Shown here: piece after piece, positions 1-8,472 of the stretch
How the letters are laid out: every line of letters begins with the position of its first letter
Numbering within the stretch: position 1 is the stretch's first letter
Source: JAYKJB01 sp035284745 [NCBI: Candidatus Sericytochromatia bacterium]
Lineage (GTDB): Bacteria > Cyanobacteriota > Sericytochromatia > S15B-MN24
Length of the DNA stretch: 64,000 nucleotides
Reading direction: 5' to 3'
Assembly: GCA_035284745.1 (NCBI GenBank)
Contig: JAYKIL010000014.1
Span: 124,001-188,000 of the forward strand
Made by a program: the position numbers and the translations under genes
The notes under the pieces: model-generated
Database searches by the model: none
Told to the model about the DNA's origin: nothing
The model's input: only the letters and a program-made list of their open reading frames with translations

Positions 1-485
1 AGCGTTTACTGGTACAGGCAGCGGAATTTAACAATTTCCCCAGTTTGCGGGGTTCTGCCGGAGCAGGAGCCAACGGGACCCCTATTTCCGATCCATTTTA
101 CAACTGGGGCGTTGGAGTTGGACTCACGTGGCCTCTGTATACAGGGGGGGGGCGCGAAGCGCAAGCAGCCCAATCTCGCGCGACATTACAGGGACTTCAA
201 GCCACTTTCGATCTGAATCGCCAGCAAATTCGACTCGCTGTTGAACAAAACCGTCTGCGACTCGCCACCGCCAAGGCCGCACTCACAGCGGCGGAAACCT
301 CTGAACAAGCGGCCCAAATACAATTAAACCTCGCAGAGGGACGTTACGAAGCCGGTGTCGGTTCAATTCTGGAACTTGGGGATGCGCAACTCTCGTTGAC
401 GCAAGCCAAGGCCCAGGTGGTTCAAGAACGCTTCAACCTGGCATCCACGCGGGCGCAAATGCTTCAGGCACTTGGTCGAGACTGA
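1..485 (+). CDS. TolC-like outer-membrane efflux protein, C-terminal part (5' end outside the window)
   Basis: The reading frame is open from base 3 to the stop at 483-485, so the gene is cut by the left edge and about 160 residues are visible. They show the second half of an outer-membrane efflux protein (OEP/TolC family): a short beta stretch around GVGLTWPLY, a Gly-rich turn (TGGG), then a long alanine- and glutamine-rich helical hairpin broken near YEAGVGSILELGDAQ. The helix-turn pattern YxxGxGxxxELxDAQ before the last helix is characteristic of this family. Such trimeric proteins form the outer-membrane channel of tripartite RND or type I export systems. The partner genes must lie to the left of the window. 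A TTG at 45 is internal and not a real start. The stop is only 6 bp from the stop of the convergent lipoprotein gene. Confidence 0.85.
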   Translation, partial: RLLVQAAEFNNFPSLRGSAGAGANGTPISDPFYNWGVGVGLTWPLYTGGGREAQAAQSRATLQGLQATFDLNRQQIRLAVEQNRLRLATAKAALTAAETSEQAAQIQLNLAEGRYEAGVGSILELGDAQLSLTQAKAQVVQERFNLASTRAQMLQALGRD

Positions 486-491
486 CTCGAT

Positions 492-1280
492 TCAGTTCAC
501 GGGCCTGACGGCCGTGGTCGCCACAGGCTCGGCCTCGTTCTCAGGTTTCCAACCACGAAGCAAGGTCGAATTCACATCATAAACAGCACGCTTCAACACC
601 GGATGCGCATCCATAAAATGATCAAAGTCAAAGGCGTTGAAGTTGTGGTCCGTTTCTTGCACGATTCTGACCCGTTGCGCAGGCCCTAAATAAGCATTCG
701 TGAGATCCTCAAGACCCGCTATTTGCTGCTGAGTCAAGCTCTCCACCGCACCCTCGGATAACAGATCGGCTGTCCGCATTTTGTCCGCCACGAACGTGGT
801 GCCCGCATCCAGAATTAACGGGTAATCCTCCCGACGGCGTGGAGCAAGGGTCAGAGCGCTCAGGCGCACGACCGCGCCTGGCACAGAATAAGTAGCCGTC
901 ACGAAAATTTGCCCCCGAGACGCCTCGATGGGAAACAACAAAAAGCGGCCCAAACCATCAATTTTTGCAACCGTTGACAGTTCTTGACCGAGCGCGTCGT
1001 GTGCTTGAACGGTTCCACTCGCGAGCCGATCCACTTTCAACTCATTCAAAACCAACGGGTCGACAGCGACAGTGCCTAACAATCGCCCAAAGTTAGCGGC
1101 CCGTTTCGCGCGTGCTCCGGGCACAACCCGCACCGTCTCCACGTAAGCCCCAGCATCCGGCTCGTTCACGGGGGCGCCTCCCGACAAACATCCAGACACG
1201 ACCAGCGCAAGAATCACGGGCCCGACAGTGACAGAACCCCTCGAAAATACACGTTGCAGAAAAGGAGTCCGCCTGGACAT
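492..1280 (-). CDS. Predicted lipoprotein with a carboxypeptidase-regulatory-like beta domain, function unknown
   Basis: I do not recognise a named family. From the ATG at 1280 the protein is 262 aa with a lipoprotein signal peptide ending in LVVSGC (Cys31), so it should be a lipidated envelope protein. An upstream in-frame ATG at 1349 has a fair ribosome binding site (TAGGGA) but would put the Cys more than 50 residues in, so 1280 or 1289 is preferred. After the Cys there is a beta-rich segment (LLGTVAVDP, then GRFLLFPI) resembling carboxypeptidase-regulatory or Cna-B domains, followed by DAGTTFVADKM and an alpha-helical tail. The same order, domain then (S/T)TxxA then helices, occurs in the lipoproteins at 24584 and 62837, suggesting a dispersed family. 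It lies just downstream of the metallopeptidase lipoprotein and is probably co-transcribed with it. Confidence 0.6.
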   Translation of the reverse strand: MSRRTPFLQRVFSRGSVTVGPVILALVVSGCLSGGAPVNEPDAGAYVETVRVVPGARAKRAANFGRLLGTVAVDPLVLNELKVDRLASGTVQAHDALGQELSTVAKIDGLGRFLLFPIEASRGQIFVTATYSVPGAVVRLSALTLAPRRREDYPLILDAGTTFVADKMRTADLLSEGAVESLTQQQIAGLEDLTNAYLGPAQRVRIVQETDHNFNAFDFDHFMDAHPVLKRAVYDVNSTLLRGWKPENEAEPVATTAVRPVN

Positions 1281-1359
1281 CACGCCCATTGGGCACCCAG
1301 GCACATCCCAGCCTCCGGCAACCCCCTCTCCCTCTCGGTCTTTTCTCATTCCGAGTTCC

Positions 1360-2877
1360 CTACGGCACGATCGTCGCGCCGAGCAACGGCACGCTGTTCT
1401 CCCCCGTCACCTTCACACGCCAGGGTATCGCCCGTTCGGCACCAAAAGTCAAATAGGCTGTTCCCCAAGGTTTCAACGTCAAATTCACCTCGGAGTCTTT
1501 GGTTGGGCGGGTTTGGAACCCTCGCAAAACAATATCCTCGGCCCCTGTCGATGACTTAAAGACCCCTGTCAGCGACAAGTTGGTGTACTTGTAAGGGGTG
1601 TTCTGGGCAAGCGGCGTGTCTGAGATGAAGTTGGCGATGGACCACGCGCGAAAGTGTTCAGAAAAGGAGGTGCCCCGCTTTGCAAGGACCGCTCCAACAC
1701 ATGAAACCCCCGCTCTATTGTCATTTAAAATTTCAGCAATGATTTCTGGGCCGTACCGGTCTACCAAATAGCGCACGAAAAGATAGCTCTGCCCATATGC
1801 AAATCCGTTGGGATTCTCAGCCCACGACGTCAAAGAGAACGACGACGAATCTTCTTGAAAAACCCGCAGATCCTTTGCGATGTGATAATCCCCCGCAGGC
1901 AAACCATATCCTGCGACTTCCATCGCATACATACTCAAGCCCTCATCCAACCAAGTTTCCTCCGCCAGACGGTATCCGAGGCGAGCTGACTTGCGGGAAA
2001 AATTGAGCAAATGCTGAAACTCGTGGGCCAGGGTGCCAAACGAAGTTAATTCAGGTCGATCAAACAGTTGGTCGGTCATGAACAGCACCTCTTTTTGGTT
2101 GGAGCGAGACAAGGTGCTCGGTACGGCGTCACGAGACCAGAAATAGCCCATCAGACCTTTTTCTTTGCCCCAGTTGTCGACTGCCGGTGATAACACAATA
2201 AATATGCGTGACTCACCGTCCACCCCCGGACGCGGTTCAGAACCAAAAACAGCGGTCAGGCGAGGATAAATACGCTCTTCCCACTCTCGAACCAGTTTGT
2301 CGAGATTTTCCTCTGAGATGGCCTTCGCCTCCAGGTCGAGGTAGAAATAGGCATGATCGGACACGCGCCTCAACGCGCATGTTTGCTCGCGATCGCCGCC
2401 GGTCCGAGGATCACCCGTATTGATCCAAAATGTTTCCGTCGAGCCCAATTCCCGGGGGGGCGTGGTCTGCTTCAAAAACCGAGTAAACCCAGGGATTGAG
2501 GGCACCAAGCCTCGTTCCGCCGTGAATCGCGACGTGTAAGGCATCGCAAAATCAGCGACAGGATCCACCTCTGGGCCCAGGGAAATTCCAGCCAAGCGAA
2601 ACGCGGGCGTCAGAGGCAAAACCGAAAAGCGTAAGGCCTGTCCCCCTGATTGGGCGCTGCTCGCCACCAAGGTCAACTCTTGACCCACGGGGGTTGTAAC
2701 ATCAAGCGCCGGCCCTCGAGACTCCAGCAGCGTGATGCTACTGCTTTCGCTTAACGCGGGCCGGGGTTTCTCAGGAACGCTGAGAGGTTGAACGCCCACA
2801 GCACCGTTCGGGGTTGAACAACCGCCCAGACAGGCTCCAACAAGGGCAAAGGAAACAGCGAAACGGTTTGTGAACAT
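1360..2877 (-). CDS. Lipoprotein zinc metallopeptidase, M30 (hyicolysin)-like
   Basis: This 505-aa protein starts with a lipoprotein signal (MFTNRFAVSFALVGACLGGC, lipid Cys20). The catalytic region carries HEFQH (residues 285-289), the HExxH zinc motif, followed by LLNF and by WLDEGLSMYAME about 25 residues later, which would supply the third zinc ligand. The combination HEFQHxxN plus ExxAxYxxE is typical of the M30 hyicolysin/gluzincin-like peptidases. A predicted envelope-anchored extracellular protease; the substrate is unknown. The ATG at 2877 has only a weak ribosome binding site. The next lipoprotein gene begins within about 80 bp downstream, so the two probably form an operon. Assignment to M30 rather than another gluzincin family is from motif recall. 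Confidence 0.75.
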   Translation of the reverse strand: MFTNRFAVSFALVGACLGGCSTPNGAVGVQPLSVPEKPRPALSESSSITLLESRGPALDVTTPVGQELTLVASSAQSGGQALRFSVLPLTPAFRLAGISLGPEVDPVADFAMPYTSRFTAERGLVPSIPGFTRFLKQTTPPRELGSTETFWINTGDPRTGGDREQTCALRRVSDHAYFYLDLEAKAISEENLDKLVREWEERIYPRLTAVFGSEPRPGVDGESRIFIVLSPAVDNWGKEKGLMGYFWSRDAVPSTLSRSNQKEVLFMTDQLFDRPELTSFGTLAHEFQHLLNFSRKSARLGYRLAEETWLDEGLSMYAMEVAGYGLPAGDYHIAKDLRVFQEDSSSFSLTSWAENPNGFAYGQSYLFVRYLVDRYGPEIIAEILNDNRAGVSCVGAVLAKRGTSFSEHFRAWSIANFISDTPLAQNTPYKYTNLSLTGVFKSSTGAEDIVLRGFQTRPTKDSEVNLTLKPWGTAYLTFGAERAIPWRVKVTGENSVPLLGATIVP

Positions 2878-2994
2878 ACTTCAACAAAGCATCCGGAGCG
2901 ATTCAGGGCGTACGCCTTCATCTATTGTACCTCGCGCGGCGGCCTCTATTCGGTCTCGGACAGCACATTTTACCTCACCCTCGACCTCCCGAAG

Positions 2995-3024
2995 TTGCGG
3001 TCCCCTCCTATCACCTGGTAACAT
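2995..3024 (+). promoter_or_regulatory. Probable promoter of the tRNA-Cys/tRNA-Val unit
   Basis: TTGCGG at 2995-3000 and TAACAT at 3019-3024 are separated by 18 bp and end 10 bp before the first tRNA base at 3035. The -10 box is a weak match, so this is a plausible rather than certain sigma-70-type promoter. Confidence 0.35.
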
Positions 3025-3034
3025 GCAGAACCCT

Positions 3035-3109
3035 GGCGGTATAGCCAAGTGGTAAGGCGAAGCTCTGCAAAAGCTTTATTCCCCGGTTCGAATCCGGGTG
3101 CCGCCTCCA
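3035..3109 (+). tRNA. tRNA-Cys (GCA)
   Basis: A full cloverleaf can be folded: acceptor GGCGGTA/TGCCGCC (one G-U pair), D arm GCC...GGC, anticodon stem AAGCT/AGCTT with loop CTGCAAA (anticodon GCA), and T arm with GGTTCGAATCC. The discriminator is T and CCA is encoded (3107-3109). The next tRNA starts at the very next base. Confidence 0.95.
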
Positions 3110-3183
3110 GGGCGTATAGCTCAGTTGGTTAGAGCGCCACGTTGACATCGTGGAGGTCACTGGTTCGAGTCCAGTTATGCCCA
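3110..3183 (+). tRNA. tRNA-Val (GAC)
   Basis: Cloverleaf: acceptor GGGCGTA/TATGCCC, D arm GCTC...GAGC, anticodon stem CCACG/CGTGG with loop TTGACAT (anticodon GAC), T arm ACTGG TTCGAGT CCAGT. The discriminator A3183 is followed by CCT, so the terminal CCA is not fully encoded and must be added enzymatically, unlike in the adjoining tRNA-Cys. Confidence 0.95.
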
Positions 3184-3201
3184 CCTTGAGTGAAAGTCGT
3201 T

Positions 3202-3231
3202 GTCCCAAACTTGGGGCGGCGGCTTTTTTTT
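3202..3231 (+). terminator. Weak Rho-independent terminator after the tRNA pair
   Basis: A 6-bp stem (3202-3207 with 3212-3217, one G-U pair) with a 4-nt loop is followed, after 6 nt, by a run of eight T (3224-3231). The gap between stem and T run makes it suboptimal, but its place just after the tRNA genes fits. It overlaps the stop of the convergent YdeI-like gene. Confidence 0.35.
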
Positions 3232-3853
3232 AGCGCTCGTTGAATCCCATTCCCTGGAGAATCCGCTCAACACATCGCTCGACGCGTTTGCGGCGGGTTT
3301 CCGCTTGTTTGGCGCCCCCAATGTACAAGATATGGCTGCGCTTTCGGCCGGGGGTCAGGGCGTGGAACGCACGCTGAAGGAGGGGGTCTGCGAGGAGGCG
3401 TTCAGCAAGTTCGTCAGGCACAGGGTCCTCCGCCGCCGCCGGTTGCATTTTCACGCCTGAACTCTCCAAGGCGATCGCCTGTGCCAAGAAGGCCAAGGTC
3501 GCCTCCCGTTTCAAAAACAACTCCTCCAGCGTTTGGAATTTCAGATAACGCACCCAACGAGAGTGGGGGCCCGGGGCTTGAAGCAGGCCATCGGTATCAG
3601 CCAAAAAAGCACCTTGGCAAAAAGACAAGGCGCAATTTTTCCGTCGGGCCGCAATCATCACGACATTTTTACCGTTCAACGTGTAACAAGGGCTGCCCCA
3701 TTTCATTTCTTCGCGAAGGCCCGAAGACAGCACCAACTCGCGCAAAGCGCGCAGAATCTCCGGCCACTGGCGCACCTTACACTGGGGTGACTGGTAATGG
3801 GCGCAACGGCCGCACCCATCACGCAGAAACGCATCCACGCTCTCGGTATTCAT
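3230..3853 (-). CDS. YdeI/OmpD-associated-family protein with DUF1801-like domain
   Basis: 207 aa from the ATG at 3853; a TTG ten codons upstream is less likely. The N-terminal two thirds resemble the DUF1801/YdhG-like domain: EEMKWGSPCYTLNGKNVVMI followed by KNCALSFCQGA is the typical 'KWG.P.Y...gK.i..i......v.l.F..G' pattern. The C-terminal third (VPDELAERLLADP...AFHALTPGRKRSHILYI, then KQAETRRKRVERC) matches the YdeI/OmpD-associated helical domain. Members have no established biochemical activity; some have been linked to peptide resistance. A Cys-rich start (DGCGRCAHYQSPQC) is unusual and could bind metal. It is the last gene before the tRNAs, downstream of the Old Yellow Enzyme gene. Confidence 0.75.
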   Translation of the reverse strand: MNTESVDAFLRDGCGRCAHYQSPQCKVRQWPEILRALRELVLSSGLREEMKWGSPCYTLNGKNVVMIAARRKNCALSFCQGAFLADTDGLLQAPGPHSRWVRYLKFQTLEELFLKREATLAFLAQAIALESSGVKMQPAAAEDPVPDELAERLLADPLLQRAFHALTPGRKRSHILYIGGAKQAETRRKRVERCVERILQGMGFNER

Positions 3854-3985
3854 GGACACAGCCTGGTATCCTCTCGAAACCAAAGCAAAACAACCCTCTT
3901 CGTGTTCACGAGCACCTCAAAACAGCCTTTCAGTGAGGGTATGGCCTGAGAGGCGGACAGGCCGTTTTGTTCACCGCTCCGGGGC

Positions 3986-5080
3986 TCAACCCAGGACCGG
4001 GTAATCCAGATAGCCCGCTTCGCCCGGCGTGTAGAAGGTGTCCTGGTTCGCTGGCGTTAGCGGCTTGCCTTCACGCACGCGGGCGACGAAATCCGGGTTG
4101 GAGATAAATGGGGTGCCGAAGGCGACCAATTCCCCCCGTCCCGCCAGCAAGTCGGCCTCCGCGCGGGTTGCATCATAACCGCCAGAAAGGATAATGGGGC
4201 CGCCAAAGGCTTGACGGATGGCCTCCTTGAGGGTGGCTGGAACCTCCGGAGCCCCCCACGCCGAATGGTCGACCAAGTGGATGTATGCCAGCTTTAGGCT
4301 GCCCAGGTGGGCGGCCAAGGCGGTGAACTGAGGCACCAGTTCCTCGTGAACAGCCATACTGTTAAACACGCCAAAGGGGGAAAGGCGGATGCCCACACGC
4401 TCCGCGCCAATCGCTGCCACCACGCGCGTGGCAACCTCAACCGCAAATTTATTGCGCTTCTCCAGGGTTCCGCCCCAGTCATCGCCCCGCTCATTGGCGG
4501 CCGGGTTCAAAAACTGATCCATCAAATACCCGTTGGCGCCGTGCAGCTCCACACCATCAAAACCGGCCTCGATAGCCAGTTTCGCAGCGTGTACATACGA
4601 GACGATCGCCGCGTCAATGTCGCTTTCGGTCATCGCTTCAGGCGCCGGATGGTCTTGCATCATTTCCTGGTCGGTCCACATTTGACCGGGGGCCGCGACC
4701 GCCGAAGGCGCCAGCAAACGGGCCCCCGCCGGCATGTTGAGCGGGTGCCCCACCCGACCGCAGTGCATCAGTTGGACGAAAATTTTGCCGCCCTTGGCGT
4801 GGACCGCATCCGTCACGGCACGCCACGCTTTGACGTGCGCGTCTGTGAAAAGGCCCGGGATGCGTGCGTAGCCCAAACCATCGGCGGCAGGCGAAGTACC
4901 CTCCGTGATGATCAGCCCGGCCTCAGCCCGCAGGGCGTAATAGCGAACCATCAGGTCCGTAGGGATATGGTCAGCCGTCGCGCGACTGCGCGTCATGGGC
5001 GCCATCACGATGCGGTTGGCAAGTTCAAGAGCACCCAGCCGACAGGGGCTAAACAATTTCGTTTCCGTGCTGATTGTCAT
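3986..5080 (-). CDS. nemA: Old Yellow Enzyme family alkene reductase (NemA/XenB-like)
   Basis: FMN-dependent NAD(P)H flavoenzyme that reduces activated C=C bonds of unsaturated aldehydes, ketones, maleimides or nitro compounds. The ATG at 5080 is chosen because it is preceded by an ideal GGAGGAG; this gives 364 aa, normal for the family. Seen in order: LANRIVMAPMTRSRA near the N-terminus, the TEGTS strand, and the active-site segment HGANGYLMDQFLNPAANERG with the substrate-binding His/Asn pair, followed by DDWGG. The C-terminal GELVAFGTPFISNPDF is the FMN-phosphate-binding end of the barrel. The exact substrate cannot be read from sequence. It stands alone on the minus strand with about 130 bp on either side. 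Confidence 0.9.
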   Translation of the reverse strand: MTISTETKLFSPCRLGALELANRIVMAPMTRSRATADHIPTDLMVRYYALRAEAGLIITEGTSPAADGLGYARIPGLFTDAHVKAWRAVTDAVHAKGGKIFVQLMHCGRVGHPLNMPAGARLLAPSAVAAPGQMWTDQEMMQDHPAPEAMTESDIDAAIVSYVHAAKLAIEAGFDGVELHGANGYLMDQFLNPAANERGDDWGGTLEKRNKFAVEVATRVVAAIGAERVGIRLSPFGVFNSMAVHEELVPQFTALAAHLGSLKLAYIHLVDHSAWGAPEVPATLKEAIRQAFGGPIILSGGYDATRAEADLLAGRGELVAFGTPFISNPDFVARVREGKPLTPANQDTFYTPGEAGYLDYPVLG

Positions 5081-5209
5081 AAATACTCCTCCAAACCTTA
5101 TTAACCCTATTGTTCCAGAAAGTTTACCCAATTAAATAAGCTACCCATTCCTTGAAACACAGACGCGCCCACGGCAAGATACGACCAGCGGTTGGTCAGG
5201 GTAGACCCG

Positions 5210-5971
5210 TCAAACGCGCAGTTTCCAACCTCGCTGAAAAAGCTGCAGGGCCACGCTTAAGGTCGCAACAGCGAAGGTCGTCGTCACGGTGATGGAGAGC
5301 CAGGGCGATACCTCCGCTACGCCCAGTAACGCAAAACGGAAACCATCAAGCAAGTAGAAGAGTGGATTTGCAAACGCCAAGGGTCGCGCGGCCTCAGGAA
5401 GCAAGGTTAATGGCGTAAACGCTCCCCCCAACCAGATTAATGGTGTAAAGATGAAAGTTTGTGGAATCGCAATGTGGTCCCATTTTTCAGCCCAAAGGCC
5501 CATGATCAAGCCGACAGCGGAAAAGAAGACGGCAATCAGGGTCATCAATACGATGCATAACAGGGGGTGTACCGGCCACCGGCCCGTAAATATCGGCAAA
5601 AAAAGCATCAGGAGGTGCCCCAACAGCAACGCGCGCACCACCGACCCCGTGATGAAACCAAGCACCAGTTCCACTGCCGACAAAGGGGCCACGAGTAACT
5701 CTTGGATACTGTTCATAAATCGGTGCTGAAACAGGGAGGCTGAACTCTCCGCGAACGAGGCCTCGATCACCGTTAAGGCCACCAAGCCTGGAATCAAAAA
5801 AACAACATACGGCACGCCGCTTGCTGATTCGATGCGCCCGCCCACCGAAAAGCCGATGATCAGGACGTACAGCAGGGTGGAAATGATAGGCGGCCAAATA
5901 ACCTGGTTAATAATCTGAAACGTGCGGCGTATTTCCCGCCGTGCCAATGTTGCAAGCCCCGTGGTGTTCAT
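5210..5971 (-). CDS. ABC-2 type transporter permease (YadH-like)
   Basis: 253 aa from the ATG at 5971, which overlaps the ATPase stop as ATGA, so translation of the two is coupled. The sequence is an ABC-2 permease with about six membrane segments. YVVFLIPGLVALTVIEASF and FMNSIQELLVAPLSAVELV match the conserved coupling-helix region of YadH/NodJ-like exporters. It should dimerise in the inner membrane and work with the ATPase encoded immediately upstream. Substrates of YadGH are not established; neighbours here (ATP-grasp-like enzyme, glutaredoxin, MarR regulator) suggest export of a small molecule made or modified by the operon, which is inference. Confidence 0.88.
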   Translation of the reverse strand: MNTTGLATLARREIRRTFQIINQVIWPPIISTLLYVLIIGFSVGGRIESASGVPYVVFLIPGLVALTVIEASFAESSASLFQHRFMNSIQELLVAPLSAVELVLGFITGSVVRALLLGHLLMLFLPIFTGRWPVHPLLCIVLMTLIAVFFSAVGLIMGLWAEKWDHIAIPQTFIFTPLIWLGGAFTPLTLLPEAARPLAFANPLFYLLDGFRFALLGVAEVSPWLSITVTTTFAVATLSVALQLFQRGWKLRV

Positions 5972-6948
5972 GCGTTGGTTCTTCCCGTCAGTTCTAGAAA
6001 AATATCCTGCAAATTTCGGCGCGCCAAATGGAGATTTTGTAGGCGATGCCCGGCCGCTTCGCTGGCCTGCAAAATGCGTGGCACGTCCTCGACTTCCGTC
6101 TGATGAATGATCGCGCGCCGCCCATCCATTTCCAGGGTCACTTGAAGCCCTTGCCATGCCACGGGTAATGAATCCAAGGGACGCTCAAAGAGCAACTCGA
6201 GCCGGCTGTGGCTTTGGTGGGCCAACAGGGCCTCTTTGTTGTCCAGAGCCACCAGACGCCCTTGGCTAATAATGCCCACGCGATTGCAAAGTTGCTCAGC
6301 CTCCTCTAAATAATGGGTCGTCAAAAAAATAGTCAATCCGGCGCGGTTGAGGGCCCGCAGAAAGTCCCACAATTCCAGTCGCAATTCGAGGTCTACCCCT
6401 GCCGTAGGTTCGTCCAGAATGAGAATCTGCGGAGCGTGTACCAAGGCCCTTGCCAAGGACAAGCGCCTCTTCATACCGCCCGACAGCTTGGCGACCTCAT
6501 CATCGCGCTTATCCCACAACGAAAATTGTCGCAACAAAACCTTCGCCCGTTCACGCGCCACATCGCGGGCCACGCCAAAATATCCTGCTTGATAGACCAA
6601 GATCTCTTCGACGCTCAGATAGCGGTCAAAGTTAAACTCTTGGGGGGCAAGCCCAATGGCTTGTCGCGCCAGGCGGTAATCGCTCGCGACGTCGTGTCCA
6701 AACACCTTGATCGTCCCTGTATCGAAACGGGCCAGGCCCACAATGGCGTTAATGGTGGTGGTCTTACCGGCCCCATTGGGCCCCAAAAAAGCAAAAAAAT
6801 CACCGGGCGCCACCCCAAAGGTGACGCCGTCGACCGCAAGCGCTCCTCCGCGATAGCGTTTTTGCAACCCTGAAACATCAATGGCGGCAACGGGAGCCAC
6901 CGGTTGACTGATCTGGAACACCTCAAACAGTTCTGTCGGTGAGTTCAC
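5968..6948 (-). CDS. ABC transporter ATP-binding protein (YadG-like)
   Basis: 326-aa ATPase with Walker A GPNGAGKTT, the ABC signature LSGGMKRRLSLARAL and Walker B ILILDEPTAGVD, then the TTHYLEEAE switch region. The roughly 90 residues after the nucleotide-binding domain form the small C-terminal domain seen in ABC-2 exporters of the YadG/CcmA/NodI type. Start is GTG at 6948, overlapping the stop of the ATP-grasp-like gene as GTGA, with AAGGATTTGGGGG upstream as ribosome binding site. It overlaps the permease gene by 4 bp, so three consecutive genes are translationally coupled. Confidence 0.92.
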   Translation of the reverse strand: MNSPTELFEVFQISQPVAPVAAIDVSGLQKRYRGGALAVDGVTFGVAPGDFFAFLGPNGAGKTTTINAIVGLARFDTGTIKVFGHDVASDYRLARQAIGLAPQEFNFDRYLSVEEILVYQAGYFGVARDVARERAKVLLRQFSLWDKRDDEVAKLSGGMKRRLSLARALVHAPQILILDEPTAGVDLELRLELWDFLRALNRAGLTIFLTTHYLEEAEQLCNRVGIISQGRLVALDNKEALLAHQSHSRLELLFERPLDSLPVAWQGLQVTLEMDGRRAIIHQTEVEDVPRILQASEAAGHRLQNLHLARRNLQDIFLELTGRTNA

Positions 6949-8423
6949 GAAACCCCCAAATCCTTCACCTTGGTCGGCACCATGACTGCGTCTGTCATCC
7001 CGTGGATGGCGAGCTTATCCAAGGGACATATGGTACTCAAAACACCCCCCAAGCGCGCTTCTCCGCCCACGACGAAATAATAGGGGCACAGGCGGACACG
7101 GCCCTCGATCGAAACAAGCTGCTGTGTAATGAAGTCAAAATAAGAAACAGAGGTACGCTCCGGCTTGCGATATTGTTGCAAAATATATGGATTTCGTGGA
7201 AATGCAGTCAAAGCATTGCGAAGAGCCAGTTCCCAATCCCCCGTCGACAGGTCGTGCCCGAACGCAACCCCGTGACTGCCCCACGCCAAACTCGAAAACC
7301 CTGAGGGCTTCACAACAAAGCTGCGATCCCGCTTGGAGGCCGCTGAAAGGCTCAGCCAGTCCTGTACCGGAGTTCCGTCAACGGCCAAGCCTGGAATCAC
7401 AGCCTGGGGAGGCAGTGGGGTCGGATCCAACACCCACGTTTTGGGCAACAAATGATCCAAAATCTGCAAACTCGCCGGAGACATCTCCGCCCGCCAGAAT
7501 GCTCGCAAAGCCGGGTGGTGATACAACGCAAAACTCAATTTTTCTTCGAGATAGGCCTTGTAGGGAGGGGTCACCACCACCTGAGCCTTCTTATTGGCAT
7601 ATTGGACCAGTTCCGCGCGCGGAATATTTTTCAGGTCAAACAGCTCAAAGAAACGGTAGATGACATCCACGCGTTGAAGTCCACGACCGGGAAACTCAGC
7701 CAAGATGGCATCTCCGTCATAGCGCAAGTCTGAAGGACGCACCACCGCGGTGTTCAGATTGGCCTCGTTCAGGCGGCTACCCAACCATTGCTGTTCCAGC
7801 CAATAATCATTCGATTCATCGGACACCACGATCGCAAGCCAAGGGTCCTCTGCCCCTGCCACGTCGCGAATCATCGCCGCGTACCCTTGAACCAGACCGT
7901 CCGCTCCGCCCAGCAACTCAAAACCCAACGCCGCATAGTCCGCTGACATCGCCGCCGTCAAACCAATGCCCCCCGGGATGCTATCCAACTCGCAAGCCGA
8001 CAGCGCGCCCGACTCATCAACAATGAGGTCAGGACGAATCACCCGCGGGATCAGCCCCTTGAAGCGGTTCATCCGTTGGTACTCCACCAGCGCCTCAGGT
8101 TTGCCTTGGTCCAGCAGTTGAAAAACCCACGCGGGCTGACGCCCCTTGACGCTCTCCACGTACAATTTATTCAAGGCCTGAACGAACCCTAAAAGGTGAT
8201 TCCCCAGCGCTTGCAACTCTGCAGCGCGCGCAGCACTAATGACGTGAGGTTCTGGCGAGATGCGCCATGCGGTGTGTCGCCCGGGGGGCAAAGCCTGCTG
8301 ATTGTTTGCGTAAAGGGGGCTGGTCGCCGCTTGCGCATTCAAGGCCAGCGCCCTCTCGGCCGCAGAGAGAGGCATACCGCCTTCCCTTGAGCGATTCAAG
8401 ATGGCGATCTCCGAGGGTAACAT
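6945..8423 (-). CDS. ATP-grasp-like protein of unknown function, linked to an ABC exporter
   Basis: 492 aa from the ATG at 8423 (AAAGGGA 6 nt upstream); a longer frame to 8552 would run into the glutaredoxin gene and is rejected. I do not recognise a named family. Features suggest a circularly permuted ATP-grasp enzyme of the glutathionylspermidine-synthase type: RPDLIVDESGALSACELDSI around the first third, TPPYKAYLEEKLSFAL in the middle, then SFVVKPSG with a Gly-rich SSLAWGSHGV loop (possible ATP-binding strand and loop), YILQQYRKPERTS, and RLCPYYFVVGGEARLGG near the end. Such enzymes join a carboxylate to an amine or thiol using ATP. Coupling by a 4-bp overlap to an ABC-2 exporter and by close spacing to a glutaredoxin suggests synthesis and export of a peptide or thiol-like compound; that role is inferred only. 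Confidence 0.55.
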   Translation of the reverse strand: MLPSEIAILNRSREGGMPLSAAERALALNAQAATSPLYANNQQALPPGRHTAWRISPEPHVISAARAAELQALGNHLLGFVQALNKLYVESVKGRQPAWVFQLLDQGKPEALVEYQRMNRFKGLIPRVIRPDLIVDESGALSACELDSIPGGIGLTAAMSADYAALGFELLGGADGLVQGYAAMIRDVAGAEDPWLAIVVSDESNDYWLEQQWLGSRLNEANLNTAVVRPSDLRYDGDAILAEFPGRGLQRVDVIYRFFELFDLKNIPRAELVQYANKKAQVVVTPPYKAYLEEKLSFALYHHPALRAFWRAEMSPASLQILDHLLPKTWVLDPTPLPPQAVIPGLAVDGTPVQDWLSLSAASKRDRSFVVKPSGFSSLAWGSHGVAFGHDLSTGDWELALRNALTAFPRNPYILQQYRKPERTSVSYFDFITQQLVSIEGRVRLCPYYFVVGGEARLGGVLSTICPLDKLAIHGMTDAVMVPTKVKDLGVS

Positions 8424-8472
8424 CGACATTCCCTTTCCAGGGGACTGCCCCCTGCCAATACCGGGTTCGCGA

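Noticed and set aside
3011-3208. Minus-strand 65-codon frame across the tRNA genes with a GLEPVTSTMSTWRSNQLSYTP-like translation
   Set aside because: This is the translation of the reverse complement of tRNA genes, a well-known kind of false protein annotation.
4307-5104. Plus-strand open frame of 265 codons
   Set aside because: Lies entirely antisense to the Old Yellow Enzyme gene, which has a strong ribosome binding site and clear motifs; the antisense frame shows no domain.
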